From contig NZ_BCWX01000003.1 of NCBI RefSeq assembly GCF_001894805.1, positions 496,001-560,000 of the forward strand: a stretch of 64,000 nt of DNA. The letters run 5' to 3'. Shown one piece after another: positions 17,144-25,961 of this stretch. Both the position numbers and the translations under genes were made by a program. Each line of letters starts with the position of its first letter. Within the stretch, counting starts at the first letter, position 1. The DNA is from Rhodococcus globerulus NBRC 14531. Lineage in GTDB: Bacteria > Actinomycetota > Actinomycetes > Mycobacteriales > Mycobacteriaceae. Under the pieces are notes generated by a model that was not told the DNA's origin, ran no database searches, and saw only the letters and a list, made by a program, of their open reading frames with translations.

Positions 17144-18133
17144 ATGATGCGATTCGGACTCTTTGTTCCTCAAGGCTGGCGCCTGGACCTGGTTGGCATC
17201 GACCCTGCACAGCAGTGGGAGGTGATGCGTGACTTCACGTTGCGGGCGGAAGCGGGACCGTGGGAGTCGGCGTGGGTGTACGACCACTTTCATACGGTTC
17301 CTGCGCCGACGGAGGAAGCAACGCACGAGGCATGGACCCTCATGTCGGCCCTTGCCGCGTCGACGTCGAGTATCCGGTTGGGCCAGATGTGTACCGCCAT
17401 CAGCTACCGCAACCCGGCCTATCTCGCAAAAATTGCGGCCACCACCGACCTGATCAGTGGCGGTCGTGTCGAAATGGGTATCGGCGCCGGCTGGTACGAG
17501 CAGGAATGGCGCGCCTACGGCTACGGTTTCCCTTCTGCCGGTGAGCGACTCGGCCGTCTCGACGAGGGAATCCAGATCATGCGACAGTCGTGGTCGACCG
17601 GCAGCGCGACGCTGGATGGCAAGTACTACCAAGTCGACGGCGCTATCTGTCGACCACTTCCACTTCAGGACAAGGGAATCCCGTTGTGGATCGCGGGCGG
17701 CGGCGAGAAGGTCACCCTGAAGATTGCGGCAAAATACGCGCAGTACACCAACTTCGACGGAACACCCGAAGGATTCGGGCGCAAGTCCGAGATATTGAAG
17801 AAGCACTGCGATACGGTGGGCACCGACTTCGACGCCATCGTCCGCTCCGCAAACTACAACGTTGCCATCGGATCGACGGAAGCCGAAGTGGCCGAGCGGC
17901 TTCGGGTAGTCAAAGACCGGCTGACGCCTCTGGTGGGCGAAGCTGCTGCCGAAGCGTCGCTGGACGCGTTCCGCGGTATGCCCGCAGTCGGAACTCCGGA
18001 ACAGATCATCGAAAACCTGTCAGCGCTCAAGGCACAGGGGCTTGAATACGGGATCTTCTACTTCCCCGAAGCTGCGTACGACACCTCGGGCATCGAGTTG
18101 TTCGAACGTGAGGTATTGCCGGCACTGCGCTAG
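17144..18133 (+). CDS. LLM class F420/flavin-dependent oxidoreductase
   Basis: 329 residues, luciferase-like fold: MRFGLFVPQGWRLDLVGIDP, AWVYDHFHTVPAPTEEATHE, LGQMCTAISYRNPAYLAKIA, and SGGRVEMGIGAGWYEQEWRA are all typical of the actinobacterial F420-dependent LLM subgroup. It starts 6 bp after the MFS gene and closes the six-gene operon. Substrate unknown; it could act on the product of the DszA-like enzyme. Cofactor (F420 or FMN) is inferred from subgroup resemblance only. Confidence 0.88.
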   Translation: MMRFGLFVPQGWRLDLVGIDPAQQWEVMRDFTLRAEAGPWESAWVYDHFHTVPAPTEEATHEAWTLMSALAASTSSIRLGQMCTAISYRNPAYLAKIAATTDLISGGRVEMGIGAGWYEQEWRAYGYGFPSAGERLGRLDEGIQIMRQSWSTGSATLDGKYYQVDGAICRPLPLQDKGIPLWIAGGGEKVTLKIAAKYAQYTNFDGTPEGFGRKSEILKKHCDTVGTDFDAIVRSANYNVAIGSTEAEVAERLRVVKDRLTPLVGEAAAEASLDAFRGMPAVGTPEQIIENLSALKAQGLEYGIFYFPEAAYDTSGIELFEREVLPALR

Positions 18134-18165
18134 AGAAGTTTCTTCAGCGGCAGTCGCTAGCGCAG
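18125..18165. terminator. Possible bidirectional hairpin between convergent genes
   Basis: CTGCGCTAG (18125-18133) and CTAGCGCAG (18157-18165) form a nine-base stem that contains the stop codons of both convergent genes; the 23-base loop holds a short AGAA/TTCT stem. Weak as a terminator because the loop is long and there is no T tract. Confidence 0.35.
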
Positions 18166-18819
18166 GTTGTCGGGCAGGTCAGCCGGCTCGATCATGACGC
18201 GGCGTTCCGGGTGGGTGCGAACTTCCTTCGAGTCAGCGAGTCGACTCTGAAGGAAGTTCCACTCACTTGCACTGATCGCTGCGGTGGCGCGAGCCAGGAC
18301 TCGGGCGTCCTTGGTGCCCCATTCGATGGGCATCGGGTTGACCATCTGCCAGACGTCGTCCTTGCTGCGCGTGGAGCGGTCCGACCGCAGGGCGACCGAC
18401 GGAACACGATCGCCGACCTTCCAATGAGGGTTGAGTCGGACGTTTCGGCTGACCAACGCGTATCGCGGTCCTTGCGTCGACGGCTTCGCGACGTCGATCA
18501 GCGCGGTCAGTGTCGCGGCGCGAGGGTGAATCTCGGAGACGATCGTGGGGACCAACGGGTTTTCGCTGTACAACTTTTCGATGCTTCCCACCTTGCGCGG
18601 CGCCCATACGGCCACACCCAGCGAGCTGATCGCACCGACAGCGAGAACAGCGCCGGCGATGGTGGACCACACCGCACCCATGCTGATGAGCCAGGCGGCA
18701 AGCGCAGCGAGGATGAGGGCGAAGATCACGGCAGAAACCTGCAGACGACGGACATCGGCCAACGTGTCGTTGACGGACTTCGCGTGAGCCTTGTCGACGG
18801 TGAACTGGAAATCAGCCAC
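18157..18819 (-). CDS. DUF3239 domain-containing membrane protein
   Basis: 220 residues. A soluble head (VADFQFTVDKAHAKSVNDTL) is followed by two adjacent membrane spans (VSAVIFALILAALAAWLISM and TIAGAVLAVGAISSLGVAVW), then a soluble domain with PRYALVSRNVRLNPHWKVGD and a C-terminal NFLQSRLADSKEVRTHPERR. This fits the DUF3239 family of Corynebacteriales-type bacteria, function unknown. GTG 18819 is chosen because GAAGGA lies upstream; a longer in-frame ATG at 18888 has no ribosome site. Confidence 0.8.
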   Translation of the reverse strand: MADFQFTVDKAHAKSVNDTLADVRRLQVSAVIFALILAALAAWLISMGAVWSTIAGAVLAVGAISSLGVAVWAPRKVGSIEKLYSENPLVPTIVSEIHPRAATLTALIDVAKPSTQGPRYALVSRNVRLNPHWKVGDRVPSVALRSDRSTRSKDDVWQMVNPMPIEWGTKDARVLARATAAISASEWNFLQSRLADSKEVRTHPERRVMIEPADLPDNLR

Positions 18820-18863
18820 TGGTGTGTTCCTTCGCAGGTGGCGGGCGGGTGTACTCGGTCGAG

Positions 18864-18886
18864 GGCTCCTGAAAACTCCAGGAGCC
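18864..18886 (-). terminator. Hairpin terminator after the M19-like hydrolase gene
   Basis: GGCTCCTG-AAAACTC-CAGGAGCC, a perfect eight-base stem and seven-base loop, sits 15 bp past the stop of the gene ending at 18902 and before the GTG of the next gene. Confidence 0.5.
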
Positions 18887-18901
18887 ACTCCACCAGGGTA
18901 G

Positions 18902-20992
18902 CTACTTCCGCGCGCGCTCCCACATCTGCAGGTAGGCCTCCGCGCCGCGGCTCATGTCGTCGATAATCTGATCTCCATCCGGCCCCGCGGCAATACGCAT
19001 GTCCGCAATCCAATCGGGGATCATTCCGTACTGAGCCACACCGTCGACGTTGACGTCGAAGACGCGGTCACCGGCACGCTGCTTGTCCATGACTGTGCCG
19101 TCGAAGGCGGTGTACGGGTACTGCAAAGGATTGGCGTCGGCATCACTGCGCGGCGCGGCCTGGGGACCGAATCCGTTGGTGTCGGCGCCGTAGCCGAATC
19201 CGAAGTAGTAGTTTTCGCTTCGCATCTCCCGGGCTTCGCGCCACTGGTCGATGAATCCGGTCTCGCCGTGCTTACCGTCGGAAGCATCGAGTGTGCCCGC
19301 GTACAGCGCAACAAAACCACCGAGTGCATAGATCCGCCGGTAGAAGCTTTCGTCGCTCCAACTGTGGCTCGACACAACGCCGGAGTACTGGGCGGTTTCG
19401 AGGATACCGAGTGTCGCGTCCGCTGCCTTGACGCTCATGTGGTCGATGTCGATGATCATGCCTCGCTCCATCAACCCGCGGATGGTGTGCTCACCGAGAG
19501 CACTCAATCCACGTGAATTACATTGCGCACCGGCCGGATACACCGGAAGCGTCACGCCGGGTGGGAGTACGGCGAGGAGATTCTGGGCGCCGTCGACCTT
19601 GGTGGGCAGCTCGTTGTCCTCGGCGACGCCGGTGCACGGTTCGGACTGCCAGAACTCACCGGTACCCAGGTAGTTACCGATGTTGACGGCCACCCCGGTG
19701 ATGCCACCGTCGAAACGCGTGCCACCTAAGGCATTGTCGAACTTGTGCGTGACGATCATCTGCCGGACACCCAGATCGTAGAGTTCGTCCAGACCGCGAT
19801 CGATGTCTTCGGTCGTGCACTGCGGCACATCGTTTCGCAGTGTGCACCCGAAGGGTTCCGACACCTCGATACCCAGCGTGACGGCCAGTTTTCCGTCGGC
19901 CGCCACCTGCCGGGCTTCGGCCGGTGAGCTTACGATCCGGAACCAGCCACGGCCGGGGCCGCCGTACTGTGCGTCGACGTAATCCTGGATCTCACGTGTC
20001 TGCTTGGCCTGGATCCGGATCGTCTTCATTTCGTCGCACGGATTGCGTTTGGTCGGATATAGCTCGCACAGAACACGATTGGCAACAAGAAGGTTGGTGA
20101 AGATGCGCAAACCGCCGCGCCACGCGCGTTCCACCCACGTGTAGTAGGTCTGCTCGTGAGTCAGGGAATCGTGAGCCGGCCAATCGGGGAAAGTGGGCCA
20201 CCCGGTGGTGTCGTGGGTTGCGAATGGATCGCCGAAGGAGAGTACGTTTTCGAGTAGCGCCGGCATGCCGTTGGGTTGATGGTCCGGGCAGTCGACCAGC
20301 GCGGCAGTGACGCCTTGGGGATCAAAAGGCTTACCGCAGTGCAGATTTCCGCCCATGAACTCGGACGCATTCATATGGACATGCGTGTCGATGAATCCGG
20401 TGACCTCGCCGCCCGGGCCTATCTCCGACGGCGTACCAGTAGCGTTCACTTCGGCTTCCGGGAAATCGGCGCATCCGGTGCGGGGGATCAGGGCAAACGA
20501 GGCGGCATCCGGTGCGCCGCCGGGTTCGGCCAGCGACAGGGTGGAATCGTGGCTGACCAGTGTTCGACCGTTTGTGGTGGCGGTGAGAACGAACTTCTCG
20601 CCGCTCGACATCACTGTCCAGTCCGTCGACGGGGTCGCGATTGGCGTTGCCACGACGCCGCCGGCGCCGTCATGGGCAAGCATCGATCCGTCGGTGCCGT
20701 AGAACATGAACCGGCCGAGTTGCGCCGCATGGAGCCTGAATGATTCGGCGTCGTCGACGGTTGTTCCGCCGCTGCGGTAGCCGCTGCCGTCCCGGTTCAC
20801 GAACGCACCGCCGGCACCCTGTAGTGCGTAGCAGCCGTTCGCAAGCTGATACACCGTTGTACCTGGCGCGACCGGAGTCGCGGAACTGACGCCGGTGGTG
20901 GCAACTACTCCGATTGCCGACAGCAGCGAAGCTGTCAGAAGCGCAGCGACGGCGCCGAGACGACCGCGTGAACGTGTAACCGAGCGCAACAT
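18902..20992 (-). CDS. Secreted amidohydrolase/membrane dipeptidase (M19)-like protein
   Basis: 696 residues. An N-terminal export signal (VAALLTASLLSAIGVVATTG then SSA-TP) is followed by a beta-rich region (about 35-170) and a TIM-barrel hydrolase domain from about 185. The metal-binding HxH is in GFIDTHVHMNASEF; later ligands are likely in QMIVTHKFDNA, IIDIDHMSVKAAD and VVSSHSWSDESF, the last two matching renal dipeptidase-type motifs. Probably acts outside the membrane on a peptide or peptidoglycan fragment; substrate unproven. ATG 20992 has GGGGAG upstream; an in-frame start at 21031 lacks one. Confidence 0.8.
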   Translation of the reverse strand: MLRSVTRSRGRLGAVAALLTASLLSAIGVVATTGVSSATPVAPGTTVYQLANGCYALQGAGGAFVNRDGSGYRSGGTTVDDAESFRLHAAQLGRFMFYGTDGSMLAHDGAGGVVATPIATPSTDWTVMSSGEKFVLTATTNGRTLVSHDSTLSLAEPGGAPDAASFALIPRTGCADFPEAEVNATGTPSEIGPGGEVTGFIDTHVHMNASEFMGGNLHCGKPFDPQGVTAALVDCPDHQPNGMPALLENVLSFGDPFATHDTTGWPTFPDWPAHDSLTHEQTYYTWVERAWRGGLRIFTNLLVANRVLCELYPTKRNPCDEMKTIRIQAKQTREIQDYVDAQYGGPGRGWFRIVSSPAEARQVAADGKLAVTLGIEVSEPFGCTLRNDVPQCTTEDIDRGLDELYDLGVRQMIVTHKFDNALGGTRFDGGITGVAVNIGNYLGTGEFWQSEPCTGVAEDNELPTKVDGAQNLLAVLPPGVTLPVYPAGAQCNSRGLSALGEHTIRGLMERGMIIDIDHMSVKAADATLGILETAQYSGVVSSHSWSDESFYRRIYALGGFVALYAGTLDASDGKHGETGFIDQWREAREMRSENYYFGFGYGADTNGFGPQAAPRSDADANPLQYPYTAFDGTVMDKQRAGDRVFDVNVDGVAQYGMIPDWIADMRIAAGPDGDQIIDDMSRGAEAYLQMWERARK

Positions 20993-21089
20993 GCGCGACT
21001 CCCCGATAGGCACAAGTGTGACAGGGAGCACGCTATCGCGATATGGACGTCCGTCCAGCTAATTAGTGAAACTTGTTATAGAAATGTGT

Positions 21090-22748
21090 TCAACCGATGG
21101 CTGGGCCCAACAGGTCGTCCGCGTCGGTGATTCGATACGCGTACCCCTGTTCTGCGAGGAACCGCTGACGGTGTGCCGCGTACTCGGCATCGAGCGTGTC
21201 GCGGGAAACCACCGAATAGAAGTGCGCCTGACCGCCGTCGTGCTTGGGTCGCAGGAGGCGCCCGAGTCGCTGAGCTTCTTCCTGCCTCGATCCGAAGGTT
21301 CCCGAAACCTGAACGGCGACAGACGCCTCCGGAAGGTCGATCGAGAAGTTCGCGACCTTGCTCACCACCAGCGTCTGGATCTCGCCGTTACGGAACTGAT
21401 CGAACAGGATCTCGCGTTCCTTGTTCTTGGTCGATCCCTTGATCACCGGTGCGTTCAGGGCTTCACCGAGTTCGTCGAGCTGATCGAGATACGCACCGAT
21501 CACCAAGGTCGGCGAATTCGGATGCTTGGCCAGAATCGACTTCACGACAGCAATTTTGGTGTGCGCCGTCGAGCACAGTTTGTAGCGCTCCTCCGGTTCC
21601 GCCACCGCGTAGGACATGCGTTCGGCGTCCGTCATCGTCACTCGCACCTCGACGCAATCGGCCGGCGCGATCCAACCCTGCGCCTCGATGTCCTTCCACG
21701 GAGCGTCGTAACGCTTGGGGCCGATGAGCGAGAATACGTCGCCCTCGCGGCCGTCCTCGCGGACCAATGTTGCTGTGAGGCCGAGGCGACGACGCGACTG
21801 AAGATCGGCAGTCATGCGGAACACCGGCGCGGGCAGCAGATGAACCTCGTCGTAGATCACCAAGCCCCAGTCGCGAGAGTCGAATAGTTCGAGGTGCTTG
21901 TACTCACCCTTGGTACGACGCGTGATCACCTGATACGTCGCGATCGTGACGGGTCGAATTTCCTTGCGCTCACCGGAATATTCGCCGATTTCTTCCTCGG
22001 TCAACGACGTGCGGGCGATGAGCTCACGCTTCCACTGACGACCGGCAACGGTATTGGTGACGAGGATGAGTGTGGTGGCCTTGGCCTTTGCCATGGCTGC
22101 CGCGCCCACCATCGTCTTACCGGCGCCACACGGCAGCACGACGACGCCCGAGCCGCCGGCCCAGAACGAATCCGCCGCCATCTGCTGGTAGTCACGCAGT
22201 TCCCAATGGCCCTCTTCGAAAGCGAGATCGATCGGGTGCGCTTCGCCGTCTACGTAACCGGCGAGATCCTCGGCCGGCCAGCCGATCTTGAGCAGCATCT
22301 GCTTGAGGCGACCGCGCTCACTCGGGTGCACGATCACGGTGTCGTCGTCGACCTTCTCGCCGAGCATCGGTGAGATCTTCTTGTGCCGCATCACTTCGGT
22401 GAGCACTGCGCGGTCGAGGCTGACCAGGATGAGGCCGTGAACCGGACTCTTGACCAACTGCAAGCGTCCGTACCTGGCCATGGTGTCGACGATGTCGACC
22501 AGCAGGGGCTGCGGGACGGCGAACCGCGAGAACGAGACCAGTGCGTCGACTACCTGCTCGGCGTCGTGTCCGGCGGCACGGGCATTCCACAAGGCCAGGG
22601 GCGTGATGCGATACGTGTGGACGTGTTCGGGGGCCCGTTCGAGCTCGGCAAAGGGTGCGATTGCCTGTCTGGCATCGCCGGCGCGCTCGTGATCGACCTC
22701 CAACAGCAGCGTCTTGTCGGATTGGACGATCAACGGTCCGTCGGTCAC
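21090..22748 (-). CDS. XPB/Ssl2-type DNA repair helicase
   Basis: 552-residue superfamily 2 helicase matching the mycobacterial XPB (Rv0861c, 542 aa). Domains: an N-terminal damage-recognition-like region (1-150), helicase 1 with Walker A VLPCGAGKTMVGAA, motif II VIYDEVHLL and motif III LGLTATLVREDG, then helicase 2 with motif VI RLGRLLRPK. It is a 3'-5' helicase of nucleotide excision repair in eukaryotes; the bacterial role is uncertain. GTG 22748 is chosen for its AGGAGG site. It lies downstream of the Rv0862c-type gene but small genes and a hairpin separate the two. Confidence 0.93.
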   Translation of the reverse strand: MTDGPLIVQSDKTLLLEVDHERAGDARQAIAPFAELERAPEHVHTYRITPLALWNARAAGHDAEQVVDALVSFSRFAVPQPLLVDIVDTMARYGRLQLVKSPVHGLILVSLDRAVLTEVMRHKKISPMLGEKVDDDTVIVHPSERGRLKQMLLKIGWPAEDLAGYVDGEAHPIDLAFEEGHWELRDYQQMAADSFWAGGSGVVVLPCGAGKTMVGAAAMAKAKATTLILVTNTVAGRQWKRELIARTSLTEEEIGEYSGERKEIRPVTIATYQVITRRTKGEYKHLELFDSRDWGLVIYDEVHLLPAPVFRMTADLQSRRRLGLTATLVREDGREGDVFSLIGPKRYDAPWKDIEAQGWIAPADCVEVRVTMTDAERMSYAVAEPEERYKLCSTAHTKIAVVKSILAKHPNSPTLVIGAYLDQLDELGEALNAPVIKGSTKNKEREILFDQFRNGEIQTLVVSKVANFSIDLPEASVAVQVSGTFGSRQEEAQRLGRLLRPKHDGGQAHFYSVVSRDTLDAEYAAHRQRFLAEQGYAYRITDADDLLGPAIG

Positions 22749-22876
22749 GAAGTCCTCCTGGTGTAGCGAATGCGATGGTGCAGCCGTGTAGCGAATGCAG
22801 CAGTGTCGCGGCAACCCTGCCATTGTCCTGCCATCGCGGTGAATACGCCAAGTGACGGGCAATACACAACGCAAAC

Positions 22877-22902
22877 AGGGGTGCCCACACTTGGGCACCC
22901 CT
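22877..22902 (-). terminator. Strong hairpin upstream of the XPB gene, likely terminator of the small-gene cluster
   Basis: AGGGGTGCCCA-AGTG-TGGGCACCCCT read on the minus strand: a perfect eleven-base stem with a four-base loop, followed on that strand by GTTTGCG. It lies 63 bp after the stop of the 54-residue minus-strand gene and 128 bp before the XPB start. Confidence 0.55.
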
Positions 22903-22964
22903 ACGTCAACGTGGCACAGTTGACGGCTATTCCTGACCCCGTATTTCGGAGACGCGGAAACTTT

Positions 22965-23129
22965 TTATTTCTGCGCCACCGCAGACTTTCGCATTTCCAT
23001 GACGTGAGTTATCGCTTCGGAAATTCCGGAGCGATAACCGATATTCTTTTCGCTGTCACCGGGAGTTGAATCAAGTTCTGATTCGAGTCTGGTTTGAATG
23101 CGATCAAGCGCATGGATTGTTCTTTTCAC
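22965..23129 (-). CDS. Small hypothetical protein (54 aa), paralogue of its neighbour
   Basis: GTG start at 23129 with AAAGGA seven bases upstream. Sequence opens VKRTIHALDRIQTRLESELD and continues through GYRSGISEAITHVMEMRKSA. It looks mostly helical and charged. Aligns with the next upstream small gene over an ALD-N(20)-GYxxG-N(4)A pattern, so the two are probable tandem duplicates. The base composition is clearly more AT-rich than neighbouring genes, suggesting foreign origin. No family recognised. Confidence 0.55.
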   Translation of the reverse strand: MKRTIHALDRIQTRLESELDSTPGDSEKNIGYRSGISEAITHVMEMRKSAVAQK

Positions 23130-23144
23130 GGTGGGTCCTTTGTT

Positions 23145-23324
23145 TTACGAACGACCCGATAACAAAATTCCGGGTCGACGAGCGTGTTCGTCGAGGACGC
23201 AGACCGCGGCCAGTGTCATCCCGGCAACATATCCGCGGGACCGTGGATCTGTGCCTCTGCTACTGGACCTGAACTGGTCGAACGTCTCGTGAAGGTAGTC
23301 GAGTGCATCGGTCTCGGCTTGCAT
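23145..23324 (-). CDS. Small hypothetical protein (59 aa), paralogue of its neighbour
   Basis: ATG at 23324. Starts MQAETDALDYLHETFDQFRS, continues RGYVAGMTLAAVCVLDEHAR. Shares ALDxL/I near residue 7 and a GYxxG(x)4A(x)3V segment with the 54-residue protein 15 bp downstream. Helical and amphipathic; no family recognised. Lies in a row of three small minus-strand genes between the two XPB-associated genes. Confidence 0.55.
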   Translation of the reverse strand: MQAETDALDYLHETFDQFRSSSRGTDPRSRGYVAGMTLAAVCVLDEHARRPGILLSGRS

Positions 23325-23363
23325 GATGAAAACTTCTCGAGAGAAGAACGAAAGTATTTTCCG

Positions 23364-23489
23364 TCAGCTCCGCTTTCTCTTGCGAATCAATTCCGAAGAA
23401 TCCGCTGCTTTTTCACGCTTTTCTGCGCGGCGTTCCTTGATCGACTGGGCGGGCTTTTTCATGTTCTTACCCGGCGCCTTGTCAGCCAT
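23364..23489 (-). CDS. Small highly basic hypothetical protein (41 aa)
   Basis: ATG at 23489 with GAGGAG five bases upstream, a strong ribosome site. Sequence starts MADKAPGKNMKKPAQSIKER and ends SSELIRKRKRS; about one third of residues are Lys or Arg. Such proteins often bind nucleic acids or ribosomes; I recall similar KKPAKSIKEKRAEK-type small proteins in actinobacteria but cannot name a family. First of three small minus-strand genes. Confidence 0.65.
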   Translation of the reverse strand: MADKAPGKNMKKPAQSIKERRAEKREKAADSSELIRKRKRS

Positions 23490-23576
23490 TGTCGCTCCTC
23501 ATTTTTCGAAGTGGCAATCACAAACTGACCTCGACCATACTTCATTTACAGAAAAAAGCCAGTTGCATTTTTCCGA

Positions 23577-25901
23577 TCACTTTTTTCCGGACTCGACAGG
23601 GCTGACGGAGGTGATGCGGTGCAAGGTGAATCGGCGCACTGCGCCACTCGCCGGATCGAATGCGTCCAACTGCCCGCCGCCCACGCTGACCGGATCGACG
23701 ATGCGATGCGTGGCCACCCCCTGAGCGTCGACGTAGCCGATGTTGACGCTCTTTCCCTCGCGGGCTGCGGACGAGAGCAGCGCGATGGCGGCGGCATTGC
23801 TTTCCCGCGATCCGTCGGCGCGAACCCCGCCCCGGCCGGGTGTGGCAGCGCGGTCGCCGGCTCGCATTGTTCGCACCAGTGCGTCGAGCTGTTCCGGCGA
23901 CGGACTCGACGGCGTTCGGGTGGCGTGCCGCAAGCGACGGTTCGGGATTCGAGCCCCGCGCGGGCGCAGATCGACGAGGGCACCCGACGAATCCTCGCCT
24001 GCGGGCGCAAAGCCGGCAGCGCGAAGTTCGGCCAGAACTTCCCGCAGCGGTGCCTGGGACACCGCCACCGTGGGGGCGAGGGCGCGCAAGGCCAAGGGCT
24101 CCGCGACGGGGGAAGCGAGAACCTCGGCCAAGAGGGATGCGTCCTCGCATCGGATGAACGACGCGGCCACGCCCGCCCGCAACCGGCCGTGCCGGCGTGC
24201 AACGTCGTCGATGAGGTACGAAAGCGATTGTGGTACCGGAGTTTTGGACTTCGTGCTGAACATCGTCTGCAGTTCCGTCGCCGTCAATCCGGCATCAAGT
24301 GCTCGGCGGATACTGCTCTCGCTTATGCGGTACATCGACGCCGCACCGGCCGATTCGATATCGGCTACCAAGGTCACCTGCTCGAGCAGGTCAGGTACCA
24401 GCGGGCCGGGTGCGACCAACGTCAGGTCGGCCTGAACCAGGATGTAGTCGATCGGCTTCGGCAGCGCCGCCGCCATTTCGGCTTCGGCGTCGCCGCCGTG
24501 CAGCATCGCCCGCCCAGGTGAACTCAGTGCGCCCCGCGCCACCAATCCGAGAGCCGACGCCTCCGCAAGTGTGTTTTCGACTGCAAATGTCCGAAGCCGG
24601 CCGCTCCGTCGGGGATGACGCCACGCAAGTGAACGGCTCACCTCGGCGGGCGAGGCGCTCTGCCCACTGTCGAGTTCGGCCAAGAGTCCGAGAATCGACG
24701 CCCGGTCTCTCGGTGCAGACGGTGCGCGGCCCTCCTCCGCCAGCGCGGCGATCGGCTTGTCGGACGGATCGCGCATTCCGATCATCCAGGGGACTCGGGG
24801 GACATCGATCCACGCCGACGCCAAGACCTCCCATTTGCGGGCCGTGGTCGCGTTGAGCCAACCGTCGACCGTTATCGTCGGGGTCCAGTAGTCGTCCGCG
24901 GTGTCGGACGCCGGGGCGGGGTCGGGGGTGCCGCTGGCAATCAATCCGGCGGCGGCGAGGAGTTCGACCACAAGATTGAGCCGACTCTCGTCGAGGTCCG
25001 CGGCCTTCGCGATACGTCGTAGTTCACGCACTCCGAGTCCACCGGCGCGCAACGCCGGGGCAGGTGCGGCCCCGAGAACGGCGATCACGTTTTCGCTCTG
25101 GCGAACCAACTCGAGGGCTTCGCCCGCGGCCGCCGCATTGACGTCGGCAGGTTTGAGTTTGTCGCCGGTGATCACCGGCGCGGTGAGCGTTGTCGGATCG
25201 AAGACCGGTTCGCCGCGGATAACCTGACGTACCGTCGCCGGCAACTCCACCGTCTGCTCGTCCAACCACCGGAGCAGGCCGGCCGCCAAGAGTTTCTGCA
25301 CAGGACGATCTGCTGGCGTTTCCGGAGCCGCGTCGCGGGTTCGGCCGATGGGGCTCGAGTTGGCCAGCGTCTCGAGCAGACCGCGTTCACGTTCGCCGAG
25401 CGAATTGAGCGCCGCGGTGATCTCGGCTTCCGACATGGACTCGGCGGGCTCGAGGGCGCGGCCCAGTCGCCAAGGGATGGTGTCGATGGCAGCGGGGACG
25501 ATGCTGATCGGATCCGTGCCCCAGATGAGCGCATAGGCCCGCATCTTCGCAAGCGAGGCATCGACTGCCTTCTTGGTGACCTTGCCCTTGCCGGTGAGGG
25601 CGCGGGCAGCGAGCGCGTCGTTCAATTCCGCGCGCGTCATGGGGGTTTCCTCGGCGCCGGCGAGCGCCAGCAGTTCGAGAAGTCCGAAGTCCAGTGTGTC
25701 CAGCTCGTCGGCTGCTCTACCGACCGACGCGCGTTGCTGTGCGCGTCCACTGAGCACCACCATCGTGCTCGGCGGCGGCACAGCGAGATCCGGCCGCAAA
25801 CGCAGTAGTTCCGTCAGCTCGGCGTCAGTGCGCGCCGACAGCCATTCGGTCAAACTGTCGGCTCCGGAAGTGCCCGCCTGGGTGCCACGTATTTCGGTCA
25901 T
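23577..25901 (-). CDS. Helicase-associated protein (XPB/Ssl2 N-terminal-like, Rv0862c type)
   Basis: 774 residues, alanine- and leucine-rich, made of repeated winged-helix-like modules without a P-loop. The region GAASMYRISESSIRRALDAG (about 540-560) with ELQTMFSTKSKTPVPQSLSY resembles the helicase_C_3 / XPB N-terminal domain, and the tail KSVNIGYVDAQGVATHRIVD onward resembles a WYL-type ligand domain. By synteny it matches Rv0862c, always near the XPB helicase, and is thought to be its partner. Acts in the cytoplasm; function unproven. Confidence 0.85.
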   Translation of the reverse strand: MTEIRGTQAGTSGADSLTEWLSARTDAELTELLRLRPDLAVPPPSTMVVLSGRAQQRASVGRAADELDTLDFGLLELLALAGAEETPMTRAELNDALAARALTGKGKVTKKAVDASLAKMRAYALIWGTDPISIVPAAIDTIPWRLGRALEPAESMSEAEITAALNSLGERERGLLETLANSSPIGRTRDAAPETPADRPVQKLLAAGLLRWLDEQTVELPATVRQVIRGEPVFDPTTLTAPVITGDKLKPADVNAAAAGEALELVRQSENVIAVLGAAPAPALRAGGLGVRELRRIAKAADLDESRLNLVVELLAAAGLIASGTPDPAPASDTADDYWTPTITVDGWLNATTARKWEVLASAWIDVPRVPWMIGMRDPSDKPIAALAEEGRAPSAPRDRASILGLLAELDSGQSASPAEVSRSLAWRHPRRSGRLRTFAVENTLAEASALGLVARGALSSPGRAMLHGGDAEAEMAAALPKPIDYILVQADLTLVAPGPLVPDLLEQVTLVADIESAGAASMYRISESSIRRALDAGLTATELQTMFSTKSKTPVPQSLSYLIDDVARRHGRLRAGVAASFIRCEDASLLAEVLASPVAEPLALRALAPTVAVSQAPLREVLAELRAAGFAPAGEDSSGALVDLRPRGARIPNRRLRHATRTPSSPSPEQLDALVRTMRAGDRAATPGRGGVRADGSRESNAAAIALLSSAAREGKSVNIGYVDAQGVATHRIVDPVSVGGGQLDAFDPASGAVRRFTLHRITSVSPVESGKK

Positions 25902-25961
25902 CAGGTATCAGATTAGAGACCTGGTATGTACGGCGTAACGGAGTCCTGTCAAAATGGCTTC

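Noticed and set aside
16109..17806. 565-codon minus-strand open frame opposite the MFS and LLM genes
   Set aside because: Antisense shadow: composition is Arg/His/Gln-rich, no domain is recognisable, and both plus-strand genes are clear families.
23008..23038. 31-bp hairpin GTTATCGC...GCGATAAC followed by T-rich bases on the plus strand, terminator-like
   Set aside because: It lies inside the small minus-strand ORF 22965-23129 and encodes part of it; no plus-strand gene ends there. Likely chance or codon-level effect.
22770..23069. 99-codon plus-strand frame in the XPB upstream gap
   Set aside because: Cys/Arg/His-rich with no ribosome site; the minus strand gives better coding evidence.
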